Origin: Haliotis asinina
Taxonomy: Eukaryota; Mollusca; Gastropoda; Lepetellida; Haliotidae
Assembly (NCBI RefSeq): GCF_037392515.1
Contig: NC_090291.1
Span: 43,889,001-43,953,000 of the forward strand
Length of the DNA stretch: 64,000 nucleotides
Reading direction: 5' to 3'
The notes below the pieces were generated by a model. The model had not been told where the DNA came from. It was given only the letters and a program-made list of their open reading frames with translations, and did not search any database. The position numbers and the translations under genes are program-made. Shown here piece after piece: positions 12,070-22,150 of the stretch; the stretch's first letter is position 1, and every line of letters begins with the position of its first letter.

Positions 12070-12315
12070 AAACAAGAGGTTTTAATTAATAACAGTAGCA
12101 ATACAATGCTCGATCACTTGTAAACTGGCGTTAATTATGTACACATAGGTCTTAATCCTTCAAAATAAGCCTATCTGGTTCCTGGGACCTGGCGTCCATT
12201 ACCCGCTTATAATTAATCACAAGCGGAGAGTATCTTGGCGCTAATTAAGTTCAATGTACCCCACTCGTTAATGAAATACAGCATACAGAACTGATGCTAA
12301 TTAAAGATATATGGG
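12070..12315. promoter_or_regulatory. TTAATTA-rich block, second copy
   Basis: GCAATACAATGCTCGATCAC and AACTGGCGTTAATTATG resemble 9975-10025; further TAATTA-type sites follow. No gene of the small family follows it. Confidence 0.3.
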
Positions 12316-12319
12316 AGTT

Positions 12320-13300
12320 TCAATCAACTCAGTGGTATCAATGTATTTTAATATCACCTGATACGCGCAACATAACGACAAAAGAACCACTGGACTATTT
12401 TCAAACAGGAGGCCAGCCCTAGTTGTTTCTATATAGTGAGCATAAGAAATGCCGATTTATTGCTTCTTGTGTAAAAAGGCTATGGCCATTGTATATATGC
12501 ATGTACGTTTTACCATTTTAGTCTCCTGTTACTGCGCATGAGATGGCCTGAGAGTTTTGTGTAGTCAGTCAATACCTTCTCGTGGAACTGGGTGGCTTAA
12601 AAGACATAGTTCCAACTTGCGTGAAAACGTATATTGCAAAACAAACGCAACTCCAGTTTTTGTCAAGTTTTTCAAGAGAGGGCATTAACAAAAAACGCTG
12701 ATTTTTATGAGATTTCACTTTTTTAAACTCTCGTTTCTTCTGCTGTTCATCATATACAGAAACAAATATTACAGTATATTATCTATTGACCTGATTTGAA
12801 TTGCGGAGGATTGTGTTATACACACAGAGGAGTTCGCATACAATATAACTGGGTACACTACACGCTCATTTTTCAATATATATATCAGTAATACGTTGTG
12901 GGCAACACCGACGTATCATGTAGGTAAACGCACGTAAAAGATTGAACTCAACACCATTGACACGCGTTGTGTGAAAGAAGTCATTTAAACTGATATTACT
13001 TCACGAGAGAGAAAAATATAGTGCCAGGACTGCGAGGTAGTCCACAGGGGCGTGTCACGCTTAGAAATGGCTTTAGAAAGGCAGATGTGTGTAGACCCTA
13101 CTTGTTGTGAATGACAAAGATCTTTTTCCCCCATTCTTCCTATTAAGTTCGCATAACACATTTTTTAAAAAATAATTTAAAATATTTCAGTATCACGTCT
13201 GTGGTATGCAAAACACGAACACGCTCACAATATACCATGTATACTCAACTACAGTAGTAGCTTCTATCACGTGAGTTAAATGAGTTCTTCATGTTTACAA
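12320..13300. other. No gene seen
   Basis: AT-rich with short frames only. Confidence 0.4.
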
Positions 13301-13323
13301 AGTATTCTTTCGGGATATTTCTT

Positions 13324-13339
13324 GGCTCTGAAAAGAGCC
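13324..13339 (-). terminator. Canonical histone-type 3' stem-loop of member 3
   Basis: On the minus strand GGCTCT TTTC AGAGCC, preceded by AAAAA and followed by AAGAAA; this matches the animal histone mRNA hairpin exactly in stem and loop. A purine stretch CCGAAAGAATA (13303-13313) follows 10 nt downstream. The hairpin lies 92 nt after the stop codon. Confidence 0.9.
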
Positions 13340-13430
13340 TTTTTAAGTGAAGTTGGAAACACTCGGCTCATTCCGCCTCAGTCCAACGGAGGCAAACCGT
13401 CCGAAAGTCCGAATGAGCGAACCTCTCTTT

Positions 13431-13712
13431 CTACCAGTCTGGCGATCGGAGCGCGCTGTTCAACCTCGCCATCTCGGTGCCCTTTTCCAGTGCGTATTCC
13501 CGATAGGCGTTCCGGACTCCCTGGATGGTCGCTATGCGGATCCGGTACAGCATTCGGAACTGTCTCTGGTTGTTTCGGACAGCACGGTCGTACCGAACTC
13601 GCACGTCCTCCAGCCGAGCATCCAGTACAGCGATTTGAGTGCAGGCGGACTTAAACTTTCTCTCAGCTTCGTACAGGCTGCTGTAGAGCTCGAATATTTC
13701 ATCGGTATCCAT
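13431..13712 (-). CDS. Small helical protein, family member 3 (histone-type mRNA 3' end)
   Basis: Intronless frame of 93 residues. I chose the ATG at 13712 (context ACCATGG) over one at 13727, because a TATA-like ATATATATAT at 13736-13745 is too close to the upstream ATG. The family core is clear: Gln 26, then LDARLEDVRVRYDRAV, loop with NNQRQF, second helix IRIATIQGVRNAYREYALEK (Gly 65). The N-terminal 25 residues are acidic then basic; the C-terminus is short (SPDW). Predicted to be a soluble helical hairpin or coiled coil. It lies tail-to-tail with member 2. Function unknown. Confidence 0.75.
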   Translation of the reverse strand: MDTDEIFELYSSLYEAERKFKSACTQIAVLDARLEDVRVRYDRAVRNNQRQFRMLYRIRIATIQGVRNAYREYALEKGTEMARLNSALRSPDW

Positions 13713-13735
13713 GGTAATTGAGAACATGCTTGCGG

Positions 13736-13745
13736 ATATATATAT
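13736..13745 (-). promoter_or_regulatory. TATA-like element of member 3
   Basis: An alternating AT run 24-33 bp before the chosen start codon, the only TATA-like motif near it. Confidence 0.45.
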
Positions 13746-14159
13746 ATCACAGATGTTCAAAGACTGTTGGATATATTTCACCTGATGGATCGTTTGAGAA
13801 TCTGGATTGTTTCACTATGACCGAAGAGGACATATGATGAAATCCAATACTTGTTCGAGACCTTTATACACCCTTGTGACACTGAGGAGGAGGAAGAGGT
13901 GTCACGGGTGTCACATGCCGCACGTGACACCGGGAAAGCCCCGCTTGTACCCGTGACGCGGAGAGCCTCGTATGACACTGCCAGCTTAATGACCTGTCGT
14001 CCACCACCGGTCACTTTAACTCAGAGCAGGGATGATCACCAGCGGGTCGAGAGGTGTGAAGTTACAGATATGCTTCACAAACCACACATTCCTATTTAAA
14101 TTTCCCTCAATACTCAGTTTATATGTTTTTATTTTTGGGGGCGCTTTCATACTTTCTAT

Positions 14160-14285
14160 TTTCTCTCAGGTGATATCATCAGTTGCTTCATGACGGTGTT
14201 AGAACCTACACCGAAACGTCGCTCTCATAGCAATAAAGGAGTTGTTCATCCATGTATTGTCATCCTTCCTTACTGCCCCAACTTC
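14160..14285 (+). mobile_element. Penelope-like or foldback element end with hammerhead-like motif
   Basis: CGGTGT (14194-14199) pairs with ACACCG (14208-14213) and is followed by AAACGTC. The same layout (stem, GAAAC, GTC) occurs in hammerhead motifs of Penelope-like elements. The upstream core reads TTCATGA instead of the canonical CTGATGA, so ribozyme activity is doubtful. The tail CAACTTCAAAATGTCTCTC leads directly into the 80-bp array. Confidence 0.45.
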
Positions 14286-15495
14286 AAAATGTCTCTCAAA
14301 GAAGTCATGTATACCTTAGTTGTGCATGCGACATTAAAAAATGCAAATAACTAACAACTTCACAAATACCTCAACTCAAAGAAGTTATGTATACCTTAGT
14401 TGTGCATGCGACATTAAAAAATGCAAATAACTAACAACTTCACAAATACCTCAACTCTAAGAAGTTGTATATACCTTAGTTGTGCATGCGACATTAAAAA
14501 AGCAAATAACTAACAACTTCACAAATACCTCAACTCTAAGAAGTTGTATATACCTTAGTTGTGCATGCGACGTTAAAAAAGCAAATAACTAACAACTTCA
14601 CAAATACCTCAACTCTAAGAAGTTATGTATACCTTAGTTGTACATGTGACATTTAAAAAAGCAAATAACTAACAACTTCACAAATACCTCAACTCAAAGA
14701 AGTTGTATATACCTTAGTTGTGCATGCGACGTTAAAAAAAGCAAATAACTCACAACTTCACAAATACCTCAACTCTAAGAAGTTGTATATACCTTAGTTG
14801 TGCATGTGACATTAAAAAATGCAAATAACTAACAACTTCACAAATACCTCAACTCAAAGAAAATATATATACCTTAGTTGTACATGTGACATTTAAAAAA
14901 GCAAATAACTAACAACTTCACAAATACCTCAACTCAAAGAAAATATATATACCTTAGTTGTGCATGCGACGTTAAAAAAGCAAATAACTAACAACTTCAC
15001 AAATACCTCAACTCAAAGAAAATATATATACCTTAGTTGTGCATGCGACATTTAAAAAAGCAAATAACTAACAACTTCACAAATACCTCAACTCAAAGAA
15101 AATATATATACCTTAGTTGTGCATGCGACATTTAAAAAAGCAAATAACTAACAACTTCACAAATACCTCAACTCAAAGAAGTTGTATATACCTTAGTTGT
15201 GCATGCGACGTTAAAAAAAAGCAAATAACTAACAACTTCACAAATACCTCAACTCAAAGAAGTTGTATATACCTTAGTTGTGCATGCGACGTTAAAAAAA
15301 AGCAAATAACTAACAACTTCACAAATACCTCAACTCAAAGAAGTTGTATATACCTTAGTTGTGCATGCGACGTTAAAAAAGCAAATAACTAACAACTTCA
15401 CAAATAGCTCAACTCAAAGAAGTTATATATACCTTAGTTGTGCATGCGACGTCAAGAAAAGCAAATAACTAACAACTTCACAAATACGTCAACTC
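14279..15495 (+). repeat. 80-bp tandem (satellite-like) array, about 15 units
   Basis: The unit has the form CAACTCAAAGAAGTT..., CCTTAGTTGTGCATGCGAC, TTAAAAAAGCAAATAACTAA, CAACTTCACAAATACCT. Most units differ by a few bases; variants AAATATATAT and GTTGTATAT alternate at one site. The first unit is the tail of the adjacent element, so the array seems to have grown from it. A 91-residue open frame across it is repeat-made. Confidence 0.95.
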
Positions 15496-15862
15496 TCCAC
15501 TTTCACTAACACTCACCTATCACTACAAACACTCCTTAGCCCACTAATTAACACTCAGACCCCCGCATTCTTATCAAATTAAGCTGGTCTTTTAGATCGT
15601 TAATAACCCCATATAACCTACTGGTGCTTTCATAAATGATATCCCAAAACAAATCATAAAAGCAAGCAAAATAAATATCAACCAACCATTCCACAGGCCA
15701 TGCCCCCTACAACTTCTGGCAGTTTCAAATTCAAAATTCATACAAATTTAGTTATGCAACCCTACCACCCTTTCAGATTGTCATTGATTTAGGTCAAATC
15801 ACCTCAAACAATCGCTAAATAATGGCCTGACGGGTCCGTGTGGGGGACATCATGGCCATCAG

Positions 15863-15958
15863 ACCCGTGAAGATCTGGATTAGAATAGTTTCCTTCAGTA
15901 ACCCATGCTTGTCTTAAGAGGCGACTGACGGGATCGGGCGGTCAGGTTCGCTGACTTC
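15863..15958 (+). repeat. SINE A 5' fragment
   Basis: ACCCGTGAAGATCTGG to GGGCGGTCAGGTTCGCTGAC. Confidence 0.65.
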
Positions 15959-16790
15959 AATTCAATTCAATTTATTTCTCAAAACACCACCAGCGGTGGT
16001 ACATGAGAATACATACATATATACACTTCACGTGCTCCGTGCGGCCGTACCCCATGTGGAATTTTAAATGAATTCGCTGAAAAATATATGAATGTCCAAA
16101 AACGTCAGACTGAAATATTCCCAGAGATGTGAAATATATGGCCAGTGTTAATGGTTACAGTTGATTAGTTATACCGATATAAAAGTGTTGATTTCAAACG
16201 CCTAGCGATTCATAATTACAGTTCCTGAAACTATTGGATGCGCACGTACAATCATCACACAAGCAGTACTTACACCAATGGATTGCGATACACGCAAGGC
16301 CTGTAGGAAACCGAAACGTAACGGTGAAAAAGAAGCAAGACACGACCCATTTCAGTATTGTGTAGGGAATATGCATTGAAGAAGACTACTTTTGTAGGCG
16401 ACACATGTTAGTACATTGTACGACATTAAGGATTCAGAGGTGATATTTCAAAATAGAAACTTTGTGCTATTCGGTGGAGTACCCATTATGCTAGTCTTAT
16501 TCCTAATGCCGACAGCCAATCTGCATGCACGCATTCACGCACGCACAGGCTGTGCTTCGGGCTAAGCACTTCAACAATACAGGTCTAAATGCACCATCGA
16601 GGAAATTACAAACATGATTAAATCTCAGCGCTAGGAATCAGCGTCAGGTTTTAACAGTTAGAAGTGAAAAGGTTTCTTTATTGCTCCCCGACTACAATCA
16701 TTTTCTTTTTTTTTTCTCCTGGCTGCCGGCCTTGTTGCGTGCGGGGGTTTCTATTAGAACCACAAAAAACGTGGAATAAAGTTACTCAGG

Positions 16791-16896
16791 CTGTTGACCA
16801 CCGGTTTGTCCGGTCCAGACTCGATTATGCACAGACCGCCGCTGTATAGATGGATCATTGCTGAGTGCGGTATAAAACTAAACTCATTCACTCATT
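16791..16896 (+). repeat. SINE A 3' fragment
   Basis: GTCCGGTCCAGACTCGATTA to TAAAACTAAACTCATTCACT. Confidence 0.7.
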
Positions 16897-17241
16897 TCAG
16901 AAGTAACAAGACATGTCAACATCGACAGTAGTAAGTGAACTCAACATTGCATGGACGTCTGGGTGGCATGACATTTGTTGTAAGCAATTTGCAACAGGAA
17001 GGACTTGTATGAGAACACCCATTTGCTTATTGGAGGAGGTATGGCGCCTTTATACAGTAGTCCAAACAGGACAGACAAGCCTGTAAGATCCTTTTGAATA
17101 ATCATTCACCCCGTTTTGAAAGAATATAATACGTGTCAACAAGAATATAATACATGTCTGAACGAATATCATAAGTCTTTAGGAACAATAGCGCACAGTC
17201 GTGACATCCATCCATATTTATGGGTCAAGGTCACGTGGTAC

Positions 17242-17529
17242 AGTGAGTGAGTGAGTGAGTGAGTTTCCCCAGATTGTATTACATTGCTCCTCTAAAGGGA
17301 AAAGTTGGTTGGTTTGTCCATTAACGCCGCACTCGACAATTTTCCATGGCAGGTCTATGGCGGCAGTCTGTAAATAATCGTATCTGGAGCAGATAATCCA
17401 GATAATCCATCATGAGCAGCTGGTATATCGTGATAATTGTGGACCAAATCAGCGAGTTTGACCACCCGACCTGTCAGTCAACAAGCATGGGATGCTGAAG
17501 ACGGATTATAGTCCGCATCTTCACGGGGC
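17242..17529 (-). repeat. SINE A, diverged
   Basis: (GTGA)n start, TATGGCGGCAGTCTGTAAAT, GACCACCCGACC and CATCTTCACGGGG; about 40 bp of other sequence sits near the tail. Confidence 0.7.
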
Positions 17530-17572
17530 AGATGGTTACATATTAGCATAGCCATGAATCGGCATCAGTTAC

Positions 17573-17611
17573 GTGAATGAATGAATGAATGAATGAATGA
17601 ATGAATGAATT
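17573..17611. repeat. (GAAT)n microsatellite
   Basis: About nine GAAT units between SINE A and the 3' flank of member 4. Confidence 0.85.
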
Positions 17612-17712
17612 CAGTGTTACATGAATCTAACATGATAACACTTCTTTCAAAAGGTGTTCTTTAATGGAATACGGTTACATGTTTTCAAAGCATTCTCCTG
17701 TGGAAATTTGTT

Positions 17713-17728
17713 GGCCCTGAAAAGGGCC
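17713..17728 (-). terminator. Histone-type 3' stem-loop of member 4
   Basis: On the minus strand GGCCCT TTTC AGGGCC followed by AACAAAT. Stem and loop match the histone consensus. The downstream element is weaker (CCACAGGAGAATGC). Confidence 0.8.
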
Positions 17729-17928
17729 GTATGACCCACAGCTACATATGACGAATAGCTGACGTCCCTCTCGGTTGGTGTAATAGGTTGCAAGGGTGCA
17801 CATTCATGGGTCTCAGGTGGAATATAATTGGAAAAGATGTCACCGATGAATATGTTTGACGTTTCATTTCGAAGTGGCGGTGCCGTTCGACACACATGTA
17901 AACGTTGCAAGCATCAATCGTCTGTAGT

Positions 17929-18195
17929 TTAGCTGGCCATCTCCATCATGTCCCAGGCTATCTTCTCAGCATACTTGAAATACATGTCCCGGACACCCTT
18001 AATGACGGCCAGACGCAGCCGGATGTGGTATCGATAACTTCGACGGTTCACTGCCAGTGCTCTGTCGTATCGGACCTGCGACTCGTCCATACGTTCATTC
18101 AACAGATGGACCTGATTGACAGCCCACTGGAACCTCTTCCGTATCCTCCTCAACTTGGTCTGGCGACGTGTTCTAGACGCAATACTCATTGTCAT
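17929..18195 (-). CDS. Small helical protein, family member 4 (histone-type mRNA 3' end)
   Basis: Intronless frame of 88 residues, strongly basic, with an Arg-rich N-terminus (RTRRQTKLRRIRKR). The family core follows: Gln 28, then HLLNERMDESQVRYDRAL, loop NRRSYRYH, second helix RLRLAVIKGVRDMYFKYA (Gly 67). Two ATGs lie two codons apart (MTM); the first is used here. TTAAAA at 18250-18255 is a TATA candidate 55 bp upstream. The gene is one arm of an inverted duplication with member 5; the coding sequences differ at only three positions before the C-termini part ways. The histone-type hairpin lies 200 nt after the stop, the longest such distance in the family. The basic N-terminus would fit DNA or RNA binding, but this is inference. 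Confidence 0.75.
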   Translation of the reverse strand: MTMSIASRTRRQTKLRRIRKRFQWAVNQVHLLNERMDESQVRYDRALAVNRRSYRYHIRLRLAVIKGVRDMYFKYAEKIAWDMMEMAS

Positions 18196-18249
18196 TTCTG
18201 ATGAGTGGAATGGAAGCTGATGATATGGTTCTGAACTGTTGCCGACCGC

Positions 18250-18255
18250 TTTTAA
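18250..18255 (-). promoter_or_regulatory. TATA-like box of member 4
   Basis: TTAAAA on the minus strand, identical in position and context to that of member 5. From here to the start codon the two copies are identical. Confidence 0.4.
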
Positions 18256-18740
18256 GGGGATTTCCGTGTTGTTTGTGTAACGTCTTGATGGAAGCCAGTA
18301 GATGATGCATTGAGTAGCTGGTGCCACCCTCGGCCACAGTGACAAGTGATGTTTGTTTAATGGCGAGTTAGTGCGTGTTGTCACGCGTCAATGTCGACAC
18401 TGGCTTCCTTACTTGTTGAAACTGAAGACGTTCGCGAACCTCAAATGAACAGCATTGAATTTGTTGACATACACATCATCCACTTCCCCCCGGAAATATA
18501 CATTTTTGGGGGGTATGGTGATTTATTGCTTATTCCCACTTATTAATCATTTATTTCCCCCACCTACCCCGTCGGAGACAACTTAAAGCTTCAAACAACC
18601 GAAATGATTTTATTAATGTCTCTCCAGACAATATTTATGCGACTTGTATTTCATTGTATTATTACATAAGTACATGATATCACAAATGACATTAAACATA
18701 CAACATGCATGAATAAGAACATCTTTGGAGCCAAATCGCA

Positions 18741-20185
18741 TCTAACTGTACTACCTTATTATAGTGTCATTCTGGATATAATTAAGTATTTCTCCTGGAC
18801 AAACGGTGACACTATAATCAGGATGTACTGTATAGTGACTGAACATGACTGGTGTGTAGTATATTTTTAAATAATGTTATTACGAATGCAGACGAGCTGT
18901 ACCTGACAGTGTTATTATTGTCTAGTATGGATGGTAGTTTGTCAAACTGGGCCTGTCTTGTAAAACATTGCTTTATCTCGTGTGAATCTGCAAAATGATG
19001 GCGACACTGAACCAATCACACAAACAATCACTCAACAAATTAGAAGTGTTCATATAAAAAAGCAATTCTTCAGCATTTAATGAATCTCACAAACATTTCT
19101 TGTCTGTTAAATATTGCATCTCAAGAACGCAGAAATATCGGAAGTATGTTTTAAAAAACGGCACAGTTCAGCTTAAAAGGTGTTTTGAAAATAACATGGA
19201 ATTTTGTTGCGCAGGGGCGTAGCTACCAATATTAAAGAAGCCCCGGGCTTACACATGATTTGTGTTGTGTAAGTTGGGCAAGCCCACAATACTATCTGGA
19301 TAGATTTATTGCCAATGATTCGCGATGTGGTCATTGATATGAGGATGCACATCACTACCCTATTTATACACCCACATTATGCAGACATTCTTCATGTGAA
19401 GCTACTTCTATGTAAATGGTCACAACTTCAACACAGTATTATTTGGCAATAAGAACTTACCTAATTATGTGAAGACAAAAATAACCCAATTTGTTCATAC
19501 GTTTATATCACTAAGCAAACGCTTTACGTTAAACTATCACATTCGAAACTACTTGTGGCATTCCGGCAAGCTGGATGGCGTCTTCTTGTAGGTCACGGAA
19601 AGAGACGAGTAGTTACGAATGAAACTACCAGTGTGTGACACTAATTGTTTTCTTCATGCATGCATGTATAATAAATTCTGATGTAAACATTCTATTGTAA
19701 TATGTATTCGTTTGGGCAGAGACATTGATGTACGGGAAACGCTGTTTGTCAGTCCCACTGTACGTGCCTTAAGTACAAGAATAAATATTGTTGAAACTAA
19801 AATGGAACAATCACACAAATTAAATAAGCTGAATGGGCCTGACCGTGCCTCTATATCTCTAATCGAATGTGGATCAAATCATGAGGAAAAGTGACAGTAT
19901 TCCGACTCATCGATTAGGATAAAACATCCATGAAATGTGAAAAGTTTACAAACGTTTCATAGCCCAATTTATGCATGCCTTCGAGGACACCCGTCATTAG
20001 TTTTCAAATGCCCCAACTATGATGCTATAAGAAATTATTTATTTTATTTCAAACATGGATGTATCATAAATGACGCACTGCGTGGTTACCTATAATCACA
20101 CTGATCTGTAAATCTGATATTATCAAATCAGCACACAACTCTATTACCATTTAAAGAATATTTAATCAATCATGTGTTTTCATGA
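18741..20185. other. Spacer between inverted arms
   Basis: AT-rich sequence without a convincing gene or recognised repeat; only short random open frames. Confidence 0.5.
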
Positions 20186-20262
20186 GAGTATTTTGGCTGC
20201 ATGGGTGTTCTTATTCATGTACGTTGCATGTTCAATGTTATTTGTGATATCATGTACTTATG

Positions 20263-20525
20263 TGAGTGAGTTTAGGTTTACGTCGCACTCAGCAATATTC
20301 CAGCTATATGGCGGCGGTCTCTAATTAATCGAGTCTGGACCAGACAATCCAGTGATCAGCAGCATGAACATCGGTCTGCGCAGTTGGGAACCGATGACAT
20401 GTGCCAACCAAGTCAGCGAGTCTGACCACCCGATCGCGTTAGTGGCCTCTTACGACAAGCATAGTCTCCTTTTATGGCAAGCATGGGTTGCTGAAGGTTT
20501 ATTCTACCCCGGACCTTCATGGGTT
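20263..20525 (-). repeat. SINE A insertion with target-site duplication
   Basis: Near full-length SINE A. It is flanked by CATGTACTTATG (20251-20262) and CATGTACGTATG (20526-20537), a 12-bp target-site duplication with one mismatch. The empty site is preserved as CATAAGTACATG at 18665-18676 in the opposite arm, so insertion came after the inverted duplication. Confidence 0.88.
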
Positions 20526-20903
20526 CATGTACGTATGTAATAATACAATGAAATACAAGTCGCATAAATATTGACTGGATTGGCATTAATATAATCTTTT
20601 CGTTTGTTTGATGATTACGTTTCTCAACAATACTGCAAAAATAAATATGTTTAATCCAATGATGCATGTCAACATGGGGATGATCTGTATGTCAACAAAT
20701 TCAATGCTGTTCATTTGAGGTTCGCGAACGTCTTCAGTTTCAACAAGTAAGGAAGCCAGTGTCGACACTGACGCGAGACAACACGCACTAACTCGCCATT
20801 AAACAAACATCACTTGTCACTGTGGCCAAGAGTGACACCAGCTACTTAATGCATCATCTACTGGCTTCCATCAAGACGTTACACAAACAACACGGAAATC
20901 CCC

Positions 20904-20909
20904 TTAAAA
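20904..20909 (+). promoter_or_regulatory. TATA-like box of member 5
   Basis: TTAAAA 55 bp before the start codon, mirrored in member 4. Confidence 0.4.
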
Positions 20910-20963
20910 GCGGTCGGCAACAGTTCAGAACCATATCATCAGCTTCCATTCCACTCATCAGAA

Positions 20964-21254
20964 ATGACAATGAGTATTGCGTCTAGAACACGTCGTCAGA
21001 CCAAGTTGAGGAGGATACGGAAGAGGTTCCAGTGGGCTGTCAATCAGGTCCATCTGTTGAATGAACGTATGGACGAGTCGCAGGTCCGATACGACAGAGC
21101 ACTGGCAGTGAACCGTCGAAGTTATCGATACCACATCCGGCTGCGTCTGGCCGTCATTGAGGGTGTCCGGGACATGTATTTCAAGTATGCTGAGAAGATA
21201 GCCTGGGACATGATGGACATGGCCAGATACACCAGGCGACGTACGGACGATTGA
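20964..21254 (+). CDS. Small helical protein, family member 5 (decayed histone-type 3' end)
   Basis: Intronless frame of 96 residues, the inverted-repeat partner of member 4. Up to residue 87 the two proteins differ only by Glu/Lys and Asp/Glu exchanges. Where member 4 stops after EMAS, this copy runs on with a basic tail YTRRRTDD before its own stop. The flank between TATA-like box and start codon is identical to member 4, so the promoter is probably kept. The position homologous to the histone-type hairpin (21366-21381) holds a mismatched stem, so the transcript probably ends another way or the copy is on the way to loss. The frame itself is open. Function unknown. Confidence 0.65.
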   Translation: MTMSIASRTRRQTKLRRIRKRFQWAVNQVHLLNERMDESQVRYDRALAVNRRSYRYHIRLRLAVIEGVRDMYFKYAEKIAWDMMDMARYTRRRTDD

Positions 21255-21365
21255 AGCCCACCACGTCTACCTGTGCATCAAACGAAGGTGCAACCGCGTC
21301 ACATTCCCATGACTCGGATGGTTGAAAGTGTGGCCACGTTTAGTTCCGTTTACGGCGATTCTAAC

Positions 21366-21381
21366 GGCCGTTTTCAGCGTC
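21366..21381 (+). other. Decayed histone-type stem-loop after member 5
   Basis: GGCCG TTTTC AGCGTC aligns with the hairpin of member 4 (loop TTTC kept; AACCA and a later TTTTGAAAACGTG also align), but the six-pair stem is broken at two positions. Confidence 0.6.
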
Positions 21382-21449
21382 AACCAGAGGACATTTCTCC
21401 AGAGGACATTTTGAAAACGTGCAGCCAGCTTATGCCAGACACACAACAA

Positions 21450-22150
21450 TATTACATTTAAGAAGTTTGGAAGTGTGAAACAGCATAGTTTAAGCATCAC
21501 AGTGATGAAATCAGCATCATCAAGCGAAGCTATTTTCACCACTGCTGGTTGGAGGAAACACTAGCCAAAGCCTACCCGTGACAATGATGGATTTGGGGAG
21601 ACTTTATTGTTAATGGCTCAGAATGAGAAACTTTAACGTTAATATTAAAGATTCATCAAAGAAACACCTTTGTTTTCATTGGATAATGACAACATTACCA
21701 GTTTAATTGTCAGTTCTAGTTGTACGCTGAGCCTTGTGAATACATGTATAATTATTTCATGTTGCAGCAGTAAATTTTGGACAGCAGTGACCTTGTGTTT
21801 TGTTATGGTTATGTAGAAAATATGATTTCCCTTAAGTCTCATGGGATTCTGGAATAGAAAGGCGATTATAACAAAATTAAAGGAGACTTACCTGTAAGCT
21901 TTATTTTGATAATAATTGAAGTACTGAGGGATCACACGCTCATCCTTCCCATCCCTTGGATTTTTTGGGTTAAACTCACATTTTACTTTAAAAACTGAAA
22001 TAGCGACTCAATAGGCCAGTGGAATTATCATCAAACTCTAACTTGCACGTAAGTCTCATTCACCTTTATAACTATGTCAGAGCTGGATCGGGCACATGTT
22101 TAACTTGAGCCTAAGATGGGTTTCTGTGGCTTTATCCCTATCTTTATTGG
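21450..22150. other. Intergenic, no gene seen
   Basis: AT-rich sequence after member 5; ATTAAA near 21643 could serve as a poly(A) signal for it if the histone-type end is lost. Confidence 0.35.

Larger units (their letters stand above)
15500..17240. other. Intergenic, SINE fragments only
   Basis: Apart from two SINE A fragments, no gene or clear repeat. Confidence 0.4.
17650..18740 (-). repeat. Left arm of inverted duplication (carries member 4)
   Basis: Reverse-complement match to 20186-21440. It covers the 3' flank, coding region, promoter and about 500 bp upstream. Similarity is near 99 percent in the coding part, complete from TATA to ATG, about 97 percent further upstream, and roughly 85 percent near the inner end (estimated by eye). 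Confidence 0.85.
20186..21440 (+). repeat. Right arm of inverted duplication (carries member 5 and a SINE)
   Basis: Partner of 17650-18740. The arm is interrupted by a SINE at 20263-20525, absent from the other arm. The arms are separated by about 1.4 kb of spacer. Confidence 0.85.

Noticed and set aside
13280-13721. Two 124-residue plus-strand frames
   Set aside because: Shadows of member 3 on the opposite strand.
14279-15495. Regular array that could be read as CRISPR or as a 91-residue repeat protein
   Set aside because: Units are contiguous 80-bp tandem copies without unique spacers, in a eukaryotic setting; the open frame is made by the repeat length.
6551-21254. The five small genes being core or linker histones
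   Set aside because: Helix pattern, length and residues do not match H2A, H2B, H3, H4 or H1; only the mRNA 3' end is histone-like.
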